A stretch of 64,000 bases of DNA. It comes from Crocinitomix catalasitica ATCC 23190. Lineage in GTDB: Bacteria > Bacteroidota > Bacteroidia > Flavobacteriales_D > Crocinitomicaceae. Numbering within the stretch: position 1 is the stretch's first letter; each line of letters starts with the position of its first letter. This document shows, in pieces, positions 28,801 to 36,570 of this stretch. The notes under the pieces are model-generated. The model saw only the letters and a list, made by a program, of their open reading frames with translations. It made no database searches and had not been told where the DNA came from. Made by a program: the position numbers and the translations under genes. The stretch spans positions 1 through 64,000 of the forward strand of contig NZ_JHXV01000001.1 of assembly GCF_000621625.1 (NCBI RefSeq), read 5' to 3'.

Positions 28801-31800
28801 GAAAATACATGGTTGCATATTGCGACTCCTGAAAATCTAGAAATTACGTCAGTTTATAATGAATCTACTGGTGAGGTGGTTGAAATGTCGAGCGACATTT
28901 ATTTGATTGGTTCAGTAGATAATGGGGCAACAATTAAATTAACTTTGAACGCAAATGTCACGAATTGTGATACTGTTTTATTTAACGTTTATTCGGGTTA
29001 TGAATGTGTCGGGTATCCTGAAAATTTTGAAAGTTTTACGTGTAATATTTCTGATTATGTATTGTATGTCGAACCAAAACCAAGTGCCTATCAAGTTAGG
29101 TTATTTAGTGAGCCTTTAATTGGGGATGTATGTAGTCCTCTAATTGAAGTAGGCGTAGATATTGCTAGTGTTGAAATTGCGCATATGTTTGATATGGAAG
29201 TACATGTGATTGTACCTGGAACAGAAAAAATTACACTTTTAGCTGATAGTAGTTATTTAAGATACAATATCACCAGTGAGTACGGCAATATTTCGGATCC
29301 TTTATTAGATGAAAATGTATATACCTATAAGCTAAATGAATTGATTCCAAGTTTTAATGAGAATGGATTCCCGGGGGTATTGAATTTAGATAGTAATAGA
29401 CTGAAATTAAGAACGACCTTGGAATTGGCAGAAGAATTTGTACAAGGTGACTTTATTCAATTTAAAATTACAGGTCAAAATGCGTGTGCAATAAATTTAC
29501 CGGATGTTTATTTAAATTACGATCCGAATACAAAATTTGTTGAAGACAATACAGCAGGTTTGAATGTCTATTCTGGAAACAATTGGAGTGCTTCTTGGGG
29601 TGATTATGATAATGATGGTTTTGAAGATTTATATGTGCCAAATAAAAATGTTGATGAGCCAAGTGCACTTTATCACAACAATGGGGATGGTACATTAACA
29701 AGGATTGAAAGCGGAGCATTGGTGAGTGATTTAGGTGAATCTGTTTCGTCGTCTTGGGGTGATTTTGATAACGATGGTGATCTTGATTTATTTGTAGCGA
29801 ACAACACGTATGCAGCTAACAAATTATATATCAATCAAGGCGATGGATCTTTTGTCTCAATGGTGGATGATCCTATTGTGGATTTAGGGCTGTATACACA
29901 TGCTGCTAGTTGGGCCGATTATGACAATGATGGGTATTTAGACTTGGTTTCTTCAGATATTCATCCAACTAATTTCAACTTCTTGTTTCACAATAATGGG
30001 GATGGAAGTTTTGAAGAGGTCTCTTCAAGTGTGATTAATGAAACGGCAAGTTCAAGCGTAGGTACAAGTTGGGGGGATTATGATAACGATGGCGACCTAG
30101 ATTTGTTTATCGCCAATACAAATGGCGAGGATAATAATTTGTTCAGAAACGATGCTGGAGTGTTTGTTAAGGTTGAAACAGGGGCAATAGTGAACGATGG
30201 AGGGAGCTCTGTTGGTGGTGTTTGGGGCGATTATGATAATGATATGGATTTAGATCTTTTTGTGACCAACTCGAGTATTACTGAAAAGAATTTCTTTTAT
30301 GAAAATAATGGAGATGGTACGTTTACAAAAGTAGAATCGGGGGTTATCGTATCAAATTTAGGGAATTCTCACGGTGCATCGTGGATTGATTTTGACAATG
30401 ATGGTGATTTAGATTTACTTGTCGCTAATGATCAAAATGGGAATAATTTTTTGTTTTCAAACAACGGAGATAAAAGCTTTACTAAAATGAGCAACGCAAT
30501 TACCGAGCAAGGTGCCGATTCTTACGGACTAGCTTGGGCGGATTATGATAATGATGGAGATTATGACTTACATATCTCAAATCATGGTGAATCTACAAAT
30601 GACTTTTTTATCAATGAAAAAGGAGCTTGTAATAATTATTTTGGAATAACATTGGTAGGATGTAATTCGAATAAGTCAGGAATTGGAGCGCAAATAAGAA
30701 TAAAAGCGACTGTACTGGGCGAGGAGACTTGGCAAATGAGAGAATTAAGTACTCAAACTAGTGCACTTGGTGGACAAAGTTCATTGAAAACAATTTTTGG
30801 ATTGAACGATGCAACTATAATTGACAGCTTAATTATTCGCTGGCCTTCTGGGTTGATTCAAACTTTAACCAATCAAGAAGTGAATCAAGTCGTGACATTA
30901 AATGAGGAATGTGGTGCCAAAATATGTGGTTATATTTATTTTGATGAGAATGAGAATGGCGAATTTGATGCTGACGAAAAAGGGATTCCAAATAAAGAAA
31001 TAACTATTCAACCTGGGGATTTAACAGTATTCACTGATAATGATGGATATTATCAAGTTTATGTATTGGATGGTATTTATAGTGTAAGCCAAGTTGAGGA
31101 TGAAAATTGGACATTAATTTCGCCCGAAGCTCCGCTTGATACTTATGAGGTTATAGTACTTTTAAGTGAAGATGACGGATATTGCGGTTATGATTTTGGG
31201 AATTTGCCAACCTGTTTGGATCCCGATTTGGAATTAAGCATTGGAGCGACAGCTTTTAGACGTGGTTTAACTAATGATTTGATGATTAATATTCGGAATG
31301 CGGGGGCATTTGACACTGAGTCAACAGTCGAATTCGAACTAAGCTTTTCATCGAATACATATCTGGTCGGTGATACTTGGTCAAGTTTTTCAGAGGATGA
31401 ATCGGGTAGAACTTATGGTTTCGTTCTAGAAGGGTTAGCTGCAATGAGCGATACAACCTTTATGTTAATTGATTCTGTTGATTCTGAAGTTGCATTGGAT
31501 GAAATTGTAACCGTTGATGGACAAATTCTTTATGACGCAGAAGAATGCGGAGTTGAGAATAATGAAGTGAGTTTATTTGATGTTGTAGTAGGATCAATCG
31601 ACCCAAACGACAAGCAGGTCTTGGTTCAAGGTAAAGGTCAAGCATTATATGCGTTGAGAGGAGATACAATTCGTTATAAAATTAGATTTCAAAATATTGG
31701 TAATTATGCCGCCCGTCGCGTTTATATTGTAGATACCCTTTCGCAATATCTGGATTGGTCAACCGTTCATTTTTGTTCGGCTACGCATCAATTTAGTGTG

Positions 31801-32283
31801 TCGCAACAATCTGGTGTGCTAACATGGGTCAACAATAATATTGAATTGCCAGATTCAGCTTCAGACCTTATAGGTAGTAACGGATCAGTGGAGTTTACCG
31901 TTATGTTAAAAGAAGATTGTCCACCATATGTAAGGGTTGATAATATCGCACATATCCAATTCGATTATAATGCTTTTATTGAAACGAACAATGCATCAAT
32001 AATTGCATCGCCAAAAACAAATGGTATGCTTAAAACATCAGTATTTGTTTATCCCAATCCTAGTGAAGTGCAATCCAAAATTATGCTTATTGATGAGCAA
32101 CTAAGGCCAATTCGAATGCAGCGGATTACGATTGCTAATTTTAATGGTAAAACAGTCGCTGATATTGCGCTGAATAGCACAAAATATTTTGTAAGTACAG
32201 CAGACCTAGAATCGGGGACTTATTTAATACAGGTGACAGATATGAACGGTATAATTTATTCAGAAAAATTAGTTGTCATCTAA
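25831..32283 (+). CDS. Giant multidomain T9SS cargo (FG-GAP, ASPIC/UnbV, SdrD-like, DUF11)
   Basis: The 2150-residue protein has a signal peptide (1-19). Residues 20-1240 are beta-rich, with repeated DUF11-like modules and scattered Cys pairs. Residues about 1250-1600 hold seven FG-GAP-like repeats (each like SWGDYDNDGDLDLF...NNGDGTF). These are followed by an ASPIC/UnbV-type domain (about 1605-1695, ending SLIIRWPSG...), an SdrD B-like domain (about 1700-1780, GYIYFDENENGEFDADEKGI), a DUF11-like domain (about 1940-2050) and a T9SS type A tail (VYPNPSEVQ). The FG-GAP plus ASPIC/UnbV pairing is common in large secreted Bacteroidota proteins of unknown role. It is likely an adhesin-like cell-surface protein. 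Confidence 0.9.
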   Translation: MKKYLLLFSFVFTASLSFSQDLFYTYAVTEEIGVCQEQVSFKVTIVNNTGTDLQNPYFEVQLPEGIVYIPGSVVESTDYEMRELDVTESTALSFASNDITIGDSVSFGIDYIATMDAIEFQSSGGVFRNNVGVVHDDGFEFNLSPSYNILYPALSIIDFSPRRQTIVSGDTTFRSFTIVNAGNGRTDKVYITDVFGEGASLVDADKGIISGDTIILTGADFELIGNNDQYFDNNESIALTESIATYACSAITSRSTIRAFWGCDDEFDYSANNYAFVSVNFQTPVLTMSAVDNLNSCFGSGEASEQTLIIVNTGEGIATNAVVDIFKSLGSGYDESIFSRFDAASFKLKNGEAGTYSSITPIELFTTSIDGNYTCLGEGAIGKVILNLPDFNVGDSIFISWDMYSCCIDICEDLKVKGWNADITFTDVCAEEVYENSINGQVANIQNMSVFTETPANIYAGESTTYSFIISSFENTLPENENSYYRVEVELEEGLVYEELRFFSNATYWEPISIDYDPIENKVRAIFPAEAPFYLPKSELAIQLMGECGESGWRNINLSVFYQIDASCDVACDVPLVCEQSVATYLHCPLAACEGLNYTDFQVKRTSLGQPDNNFDGLADVSGDLNLEKVKMNRAMVADTVQAIAKGYIHSDAAAWANGGIALMNDYGAHYNFIGANVVIFDASEGISRSVNIITAETSFTDEAGIFTINLSSAFLAEINPAFVDYVFSDGDSIRVFANFKVIAPIDGLVQETLWESDFYVSEMEIPTEEDKMKCNNHFQRTTLIGYSWRNNNGKSTSINSCTGKVRQSFGLSIGDCCSNYAGGNLFPFEYRNWGYLKDVKVVIPENYELVNTKIRQFRTLSTNNSRSETIASIIPDFRNGDTLYYNIEAYYLSGDFNLSDDGFHGFVEIELAPNCDVPNDTYEDVTWFFNYEKSVAFDGGETNYVTGPADQVKFVPSNLILSSENPWVDANSRTVSWNLNIQNTSNADAENTWLHIATPENLEITSVYNESTGEVVEMSSDIYLIGSVDNGATIKLTLNANVTNCDTVLFNVYSGYECVGYPENFESFTCNISDYVLYVEPKPSAYQVRLFSEPLIGDVCSPLIEVGVDIASVEIAHMFDMEVHVIVPGTEKITLLADSSYLRYNITSEYGNISDPLLDENVYTYKLNELIPSFNENGFPGVLNLDSNRLKLRTTLELAEEFVQGDFIQFKITGQNACAINLPDVYLNYDPNTKFVEDNTAGLNVYSGNNWSASWGDYDNDGFEDLYVPNKNVDEPSALYHNNGDGTLTRIESGALVSDLGESVSSSWGDFDNDGDLDLFVANNTYAANKLYINQGDGSFVSMVDDPIVDLGLYTHAASWADYDNDGYLDLVSSDIHPTNFNFLFHNNGDGSFEEVSSSVINETASSSVGTSWGDYDNDGDLDLFIANTNGEDNNLFRNDAGVFVKVETGAIVNDGGSSVGGVWGDYDNDMDLDLFVTNSSITEKNFFYENNGDGTFTKVESGVIVSNLGNSHGASWIDFDNDGDLDLLVANDQNGNNFLFSNNGDKSFTKMSNAITEQGADSYGLAWADYDNDGDYDLHISNHGESTNDFFINEKGACNNYFGITLVGCNSNKSGIGAQIRIKATVLGEETWQMRELSTQTSALGGQSSLKTIFGLNDATIIDSLIIRWPSGLIQTLTNQEVNQVVTLNEECGAKICGYIYFDENENGEFDADEKGIPNKEITIQPGDLTVFTDNDGYYQVYVLDGIYSVSQVEDENWTLISPEAPLDTYEVIVLLSEDDGYCGYDFGNLPTCLDPDLELSIGATAFRRGLTNDLMINIRNAGAFDTESTVEFELSFSSNTYLVGDTWSSFSEDESGRTYGFVLEGLAAMSDTTFMLIDSVDSEVALDEIVTVDGQILYDAEECGVENNEVSLFDVVVGSIDPNDKQVLVQGKGQALYALRGDTIRYKIRFQNIGNYAARRVYIVDTLSQYLDWSTVHFCSATHQFSVSQQSGVLTWVNNNIELPDSASDLIGSNGSVEFTVMLKEDCPPYVRVDNIAHIQFDYNAFIETNNASIIASPKTNGMLKTSVFVYPNPSEVQSKIMLIDEQLRPIRMQRITIANFNGKTVADIALNSTKYFVSTADLESGTYLIQVTDMNGIIYSEKLVVI

Positions 32284-32331
32284 TTCCTAAAATAGGTATT
32301 CATCCATAGACCTTTTTTCAAATAAACACCG

Positions 32332-32339
32332 TACTTTTG
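32332..32339 (+). promoter_or_regulatory. Putative -7 element for mrp
   Basis: TACTTTTG is a full match to TAnnTTTG, 16 nt before the mrp ATG. The predicted leader is only about 12 nt. No well-spaced -33 box is seen. Confidence 0.55.
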
Positions 32340-32355
32340 TACAAATATTTGCGTC

Positions 32356-33411
32356 ATGGAAATTACAATAGATCAAGTTAAGGAAGCACTTAGAAAAGTA
32401 GTTGAGCCAGATCTTAAAAAGGACATTGTTACATTAGATTTAGTGTCTGATATTAAGGTAGAAGGTAAAGTTATAAGTTTTGAGGTTAAAATTTACAATC
32501 CCGCAATGCATGCGAAAAAACGGATGCAAGAAGCTTTAGAGTTTGCTTTAGAGCGTGAGTTTGGAAAGGACGTTGATGCAAATATTTCATTGGTTCCCTT
32601 ACCAAAGGATAAAGAACCAGAAGTGCGTGCTATTTTATCAAATGTAAAACATATTGTTGCTGTTGCGAGTGGAAAAGGTGGGGTAGGTAAATCTACTGTT
32701 ACTGCAAACTTAGCAGCTGGTTTAGCAAAATTAGGATATAAAGTAGGATTGGTTGATGCAGATATTTATGGTCCTTCAACACCTACAATGTTTGATGTGA
32801 TTGGTTCTCGTCCGGAAGGAATTGAGGTTGATGGTAAAACGTTAATCAAACCAGTCGAATCATACGGCGTAAAAATATTGTCAATCGGATTCTTTTCTGA
32901 TCCTGACCAAGCTGTTGTTTGGAGAGGGCCTATGGCAACAAAGGCATTGAATCAAATGTTTAAAGATGCAGCTTGGGGTGAATTGGATTATATGTTGATT
33001 GATTTACCTCCAGGAACAGGAGATGTACACTTAACTTTGGTGCAAAATGTTCCTTTAACAGGTGTTATTATTGTTAGTACGCCTCAAGAGGTGGCTTTAG
33101 CAGATGCTAGAAAAGGAATTAATATGTTTAGAATGGATTCTTTAAAAGTGCCTGTTTTAGGTATTGTTGAGAATATGGCTTGGTTTACTCCTGAAGAGTT
33201 GCCAGACAATAAGTATTATATTTTTGGTAGAGATGGGGCTAAGAATTTAGCAGAGCAAATGGATGTTCCTTTAATCGCACAATTGCCATTAATTCAAAGT
33301 ATTCGAGAAGCTGGTGACGTTGGTCGTCCCGCAGTATTGCAAGATAATACGCAGTCATCAAAGATATTTGAGGATTTTGTTCGTAAATTTGTCGATATTA
33401 TTGAAAACTAA
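32356..33411 (+). CDS. mrp: Mrp/ApbC-family P-loop ATPase without cysteines
   Basis: The 351-residue protein has an N-terminal MIP18/DUF59 domain (about 1-90) and a Mrp/NBP35 ATPase domain with a deviant Walker A ASGKGGVGKST (about 104-114), DADIYGPS and the DLPPGTGD motif. The family carries or transfers iron-sulfur clusters, normally through a C-terminal CxxC in an ENM-x-x-x...C-x-x-C region. Here that region reads ENMAWFTPEELPDNKYYIFG, and the whole protein contains no cysteine at all. A NifU-type scaffold gene follows after 4 nt, so the cluster is probably held by the partner. Confidence 0.93.
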   Translation: MEITIDQVKEALRKVVEPDLKKDIVTLDLVSDIKVEGKVISFEVKIYNPAMHAKKRMQEALEFALEREFGKDVDANISLVPLPKDKEPEVRAILSNVKHIVAVASGKGGVGKSTVTANLAAGLAKLGYKVGLVDADIYGPSTPTMFDVIGSRPEGIEVDGKTLIKPVESYGVKILSIGFFSDPDQAVVWRGPMATKALNQMFKDAAWGELDYMLIDLPPGTGDVHLTLVQNVPLTGVIIVSTPQEVALADARKGINMFRMDSLKVPVLGIVENMAWFTPEELPDNKYYIFGRDGAKNLAEQMDVPLIAQLPLIQSIREAGDVGRPAVLQDNTQSSKIFEDFVRKFVDIIEN

Positions 33412-33415
33412 GGTT

Positions 33416-33643
33416 ATGGACGAGGTTGAAAAAATTGAGATTGCTTTACAGTCAATCCGACCATTTTTGCAAAAAGATGGTGGTGATGTAGAGTTTGTAG
33501 AATTGACCAAAGACAATATCGTTCGCGTTCGACTTCTAGGTGCATGTGAGACATGCTCAATGAGTGCAATGACGTTAAAAGCAGGAATTGAAGAGTCTAT
33601 CATCAATGCTATTCCACAAGTTGTAGGAGTAGAAGCTATTTAA
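33416..33643 (+). CDS. NifU C-terminal-type iron-sulfur scaffold
   Basis: The ATG at 33416 gives a 75-residue protein made of one NifU-like (Nfu) domain, with the cluster-binding CETC motif at 44-47 and the QKDGGDVEFV segment at 19-28. Dimers of such domains bind a 4Fe-4S cluster between two CxxC motifs. The start is preferred because the longer frame would overlap mrp and the typical Nfu helix starts here. The 4 nt gap to mrp and the lack of cysteine in Mrp suggest that they act together in cluster delivery in the cytoplasm. Confidence 0.93.
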   Translation: MDEVEKIEIALQSIRPFLQKDGGDVEFVELTKDNIVRVRLLGACETCSMSAMTLKAGIEESIINAIPQVVGVEAI

Positions 33644-33683
33644 AAATTAAAAAAACTTCTTTAATCAATAGAATTATTAAAAA

Positions 33684-34697
33684 ATGATTGAAACAGATAT
33701 TATCATAATAGGGGCAGGACCAGTAGGTTTATTTACTGTATTTGAGGCAGGATTATTAAAATTAAAATGTCATTTAATAGATTCTCTTCCACAACCTGGA
33801 GGACAATTAACAGAGATTTACCCAAAGAAACCAATTTACGATATACCAGGTTATCCTACTGTGGATGCTGGTGAGTTGATTGATAATTTAATGGAACAAA
33901 TTGCACCGTTTAAGCCTGAATTTACTTTAGGAGAGTCTGCAATGACGATTGATGAAACGGACGACAATAAATTTATTGTTACCACGAATAAAGGAACAAA
34001 ACATATTGCGCCAGTTGTTATGATTGCAGGTGGATTGGGTGTGTTTGAACCAAGAAAACCGCCAGTAGAAAATTTGGAGCAGTTTGAAGATAAAGGTGTA
34101 GAGTATATTATTAAAGATCCTGCATTTTACCAAGATAAAAAAGTTGTTGTTGCGGGTGGTGGTGACTCTGCTTTGGATTGGTCAATTTATTTAGTGAAGA
34201 ATAATATTGCTTCTGAATTGTCTTTGGTACACAGAAGGAATTCTTTCAGAGGTCATTTAGATTCTGTTCAACAAGTAATGGATTTAGCTGCTGAAGGTAA
34301 AATCAATTTAATTACAGAAGCTGAGGTGACAGGTATTGGTGGAAATGGAAAGTTAAATTCGGTAACGATTAAACATAAAACAGAAGGTGAAGTTGTGAAA
34401 GAAGCTGATCATTTTGTTCCATTATTCGGTTTAAAACCAAGTTTAGGGCCAATTGCTGATTGGGGATTAGAAATTGACAAAAACGCAATTACAGTAGATA
34501 CTAGAGATTATTCAACGAATCGTCCAGGTATTTATGCCATTGGTGATGTAAATCAATACGAAGGCAAACTGAAATTGATTCTATGTGGTTTCCACGAAGG
34601 AACAATAGCTGTACAATCGGCCTTTGCTAGAATTCACCCAGACAAGAAAAATGTATTGAAGTACACTACCGTTAACGGGGTTAATGGATTTGAATAA
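33684..34697 (+). CDS. Thioredoxin-reductase-like ferredoxin--NADP+ reductase
   Basis: The 337-residue flavoprotein has the FAD-binding IGAGPVG (9-15), PGGQLTEIYPKK (about 38-49), the NAD(P)-binding VAGGGDSALDW (about 155-165), and the C-terminal IYAIGDVNQYEGKL FAD motif. The CxxC of thioredoxin reductase is absent, with GGGDSA in its place, as in TrxR-type ferredoxin reductases. It would move electrons between NADPH and a ferredoxin; a 2Fe-2S ferredoxin gene lies 1.5 kb downstream. It begins 40 nt after the Nfu gene and ends at a strong terminator, so it may share the mrp transcript. Confidence 0.92.
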   Translation: MIETDIIIIGAGPVGLFTVFEAGLLKLKCHLIDSLPQPGGQLTEIYPKKPIYDIPGYPTVDAGELIDNLMEQIAPFKPEFTLGESAMTIDETDDNKFIVTTNKGTKHIAPVVMIAGGLGVFEPRKPPVENLEQFEDKGVEYIIKDPAFYQDKKVVVAGGGDSALDWSIYLVKNNIASELSLVHRRNSFRGHLDSVQQVMDLAAEGKINLITEAEVTGIGGNGKLNSVTIKHKTEGEVVKEADHFVPLFGLKPSLGPIADWGLEIDKNAITVDTRDYSTNRPGIYAIGDVNQYEGKLKLILCGFHEGTIAVQSAFARIHPDKKNVLKYTTVNGVNGFE

Positions 34698-34719
34698 ATA
34701 ACATTAAATATTTAATACT

Positions 34720-34752
34720 AAAAGCACCTTATTTTTATGAGGTGCTTTTTTT
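34720..34752 (+). terminator. Terminator after the ferredoxin reductase
   Basis: A perfect 10 bp stem (AAAAGCACCT/AGGTGCTTTT) with a 10 nt loop is followed by T-rich sequence. Its right arm and T-tract are repeated at 34837-34850, 34935-34948 and 35394-35407. Confidence 0.92.
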
Positions 34753-35010
34753 ATGCGGAGTGATGAATAAATTTTAAGTGAGGACATTGAAGATTGCGCA
34801 GCAATGGCCTCGAAATGTCACTCACCTTTTTTTATATGGTGCTTTTTTTATGCGGAGTGTTGAATAAATTTTAAGTGAGGACATTGAGGATTGCGCAGCA
34901 ATGGCCTCGAAATGTCACTCAACTTATTTTTATGAGGTGCTTTTTTTATGTTGCATTGTAGGGTTGAGAAAATTGAGGATTGCGCAGATTTTGCGATTTT
35001 CTCGCTAACC
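34740..35010 (+). repeat. Tandem hairpin repeat array, about 97 bp units
   Basis: Unit 1 (34740-34836) and unit 2 (34837-34934) are nearly identical; unit 3 (34935-35010) shares the start and the GAGGATTGCGCAG core. Each holds a large hairpin (34778-34825, 34872-34926 and 34963-35009). Unit 2 pairs GTGAG/CTCAC, GACATT/AATGTC, GAGG/CCTC and ATTGC/GCAAT around a GCA loop. Unit 3 has different outer arms (GAGAAAAT/ATTTTCTC) that still pair. Each unit begins with the right arm of the upstream terminator. It is non-coding as far as I can see. Confidence 0.8.
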
Positions 35011-35125
35011 ATATCTTTGCACCAGCTGAGAAGCCTTTGGTTAATACCATAGCGACGGTTGGACTGATGTGATGTTGATTCCCCGCAGATGCTCCAAAAA
35101 TTATCTTTTGCAATAGAAAAGCTAA
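35011..35125. other. Non-coding spacer between repeats
   Basis: This stretch lies between hairpin unit 3 and the family A repeat. I see no start codon with a plausible frame, no terminator and no promoter match in it. Confidence 0.4.
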
Positions 35126-35208
35126 GTCCTGAAGGGACGACATACAATAGCGGAGGAAGACATTCCTTCGATATTGGCAAAAAGCAAGTTTAAAACCCCG
35201 GAGGGGTG
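35126..35208 (+). repeat. Intergenic hairpin repeat, family A, complete copy
   Basis: The element runs from a GTCC/GGAC hairpin (35126-35138) through ACGACATACAATAGCGGAGG and the TTCCTTCGAT block to a CCCC-GGA-GGGG hairpin. It matches positions 1-76, where the window edge removes the first hairpin. The two copies differ mainly in the spacer before AAAACCCC. Confidence 0.7.
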
Positions 35209-35367
35209 TAATAATATTTTTGAATGTGCAATTTTTTCAAAAATTTAGCACCCAAATTTAATTTTTAACTTAAATTCTCCGTGACCTTGTGAAAACCTAC
35301 ATTCTTTTTTTGGTTAATATTGGAATTGTTATAATAGTATGCTAAAGGTTTCGATTTCTATACGGAA

Positions 35368-35409
35368 CGAAATGTCACTCAACTTATTTTATGAGGTGCT
35401 TTTTTTATG
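35368..35409 (+). repeat. Partial fourth copy of the hairpin-repeat right end
   Basis: This segment nearly repeats 34908-34950: CGAAATGTCACTCAAC, then TTATTTTATGAGGTGC and the T7 tract. The left half of the unit is missing. Bases 35209-35367 before it show no gene or recognised motif. Confidence 0.75.
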
Positions 35410-35479
35410 TATAAGAGTTAAACTTCAACGCTTTACCTAAAATTTCCGTATATTGTTTAATGACTTAAATGTTTGTGAT

Positions 35480-35987
35480 ATGAAAACGAATAACCTATTC
35501 TTAATTCTCTTCTCAATTATTTTAATCTCTTGTCAGAAAGAGGATGTTGAAGTAGAGAAGAAGCCAGAAGTTGAAGCTGAAAGTTATGAAGGTACTTTTA
35601 GAGGGATGATGAAAACCACAGAAAGAACAACCGTTATTGATGATGGAACATATACAGCTTATGTTGATTCAACAATACAAGAAGTTCATATAGAAATGAA
35701 GCCGTATGGTATTGATTCTGTTATTTTTTACTCCGGATACTTATTTCGCAGATTGTTATGATGGTTCAGTGAATATCTTTCAAATTGACAGTTTAAAAAA
35801 AGGGGTGCGTACAACCTGTTCACCAGCAATTGGTATCTCAGTTTATTTTAATGTTTTTGTTCAGTTAAAGGGTATCCATAATGACACATTGATTCTAAAT
35901 CATGGATTTTATAGAAATGATTATTATAATCCATATTACTCTACAATTGAAACAGTTGATAGGTATTTACTACTCATTAGAGAGTAA
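35480..35987 (+). pseudogene. Frameshifted lipoprotein gene
   Basis: Translation from the ATG at 35480 gives a lipoprotein signal peptide (MKTNNLFLILFSIILISC, lipid Cys18) and an acidic linker. The frame then ends early at 35761, after VIFYSGYLFRRLL. The +1 frame continues directly as TPDTYFADCYDG and runs to 35987. The switch point is a T6 run at 35724-35729: with one T fewer, the reading is VIFTPDTYFADCYDG without a break, giving about 168 residues. The cause may be a real mutation, slippage-based switching or a sequence error. I do not recognise the family. It sits between repeat elements. Confidence 0.75.
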
Positions 35988-36070
35988 GCGTGAAAATCGA
36001 ACTCAGGTTGTAAAGTATTCGAACCCCTTATGAATTAAATGGTTTGCAATTTAAAGTAAAATCGCGTTAA

Positions 36071-36172
36071 GTATTAAAGCGGATATCCTTTTTGTCTGTC
36101 TGCCTCAGGCGGTCAGACAAAAAGATTAGAGCGTAAAGCCTGCCCCTTCATAGGGAACGCCCAAAAAAAACT
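36071..36172 (+). repeat. Structured intergenic repeat, family B, copy 2
   Basis: This is the second copy of the element at 136-236, upstream of the ferredoxin gene. The main hairpin is 36088-36124, closed by CTTTTTG/CAAAAAG with interior TCTGTCTGCC/GGCGGTCAGA (two non-Watson-Crick positions). The conserved AAAAAGATTAGA block follows, then a weaker CCCT/AGGG hairpin. Sequence in both stems differs from copy 1 but pairing is kept. Confidence 0.7.
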
Positions 36173-36216
36173 AACCTCTAAGAATCGGGACATGCAACTG
36201 CTTCAAAAAAATCAAT

Positions 36217-36224
36217 TAAATTTG
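36217..36224 (+). promoter_or_regulatory. Putative -7 element for the ferredoxin
   Basis: TAAATTTG matches TAnnTTTG and lies 16 nt before the ATG. Confidence 0.5.
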
Positions 36225-36240
36225 CAAAAAAAACACGACC

Positions 36241-36570
36241 ATGGCAGAAAATATGATCACCGTCCACATTATTGATAGAGAAGGTGTACAGCATGACCTT
36301 GAGGCACCGACGGATATGAATATGAATATCATGGAGGTTTGCCGTTCGTACGAATTGCCCGTTGAAGGACGTTGTGGTGGTATGGCCATGTGTGCAACTT
36401 GCCAATGTTATTTAGAATCGGATACGGAATTAGCAGAACAGTCTGACGGGGAATTGGATATGCTAGACGAAGCATTTTTTGTTGAAGATAATAGTAGGTT
36501 GGGTTGCCAAATACCGGTTACAGCAGAAATTGATGGTATTGTTTTAAGATTGGCTCCTGAAGGGAATTAA
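36241..36570 (+). CDS. 2Fe-2S ferredoxin, adrenodoxin type
   Basis: The 109-residue protein has the vertebrate/ISC-type ferredoxin ligand pattern C-x5-C-x2-C-x34-C (Cys45, Cys51, Cys54, Cys89) within RCGGMAMCATC and LGCQIPV. Two further cysteines (34 and 56) are not ligands in this family. It carries single electrons in the cytoplasm, for example in iron-sulfur cluster assembly or to oxygenases. The ferredoxin reductase gene and the Mrp-Nfu pair lie just upstream on the same strand, separated by the repeat island, so reductase and ferredoxin are a plausible pair. Confidence 0.93.
   Translation: MAENMITVHIIDREGVQHDLEAPTDMNMNIMEVCRSYELPVEGRCGGMAMCATCQCYLESDTELAEQSDGELDMLDEAFFVEDNSRLGCQIPVTAEIDGIVLRLAPEGN

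Noticed and set aside
33314-33415. N-terminal extension of the Nfu protein into mrp
   Set aside because: It overlaps mrp by about 100 nt, does not resemble the family, and the ATG at 33416 gives a standard Nfu domain.
34740-35010. Possible CRISPR-like array
   Set aside because: Units are about 97 bp with no unique spacers between short repeats, the number is two to four, and no cas gene is present. The units are hairpins that copy a terminator.
35706-35987. Independent 93-residue gene
   Set aside because: It has no signal or start context of its own and continues the upstream lipoprotein after a single-base shift, so it is the second part of a broken gene.
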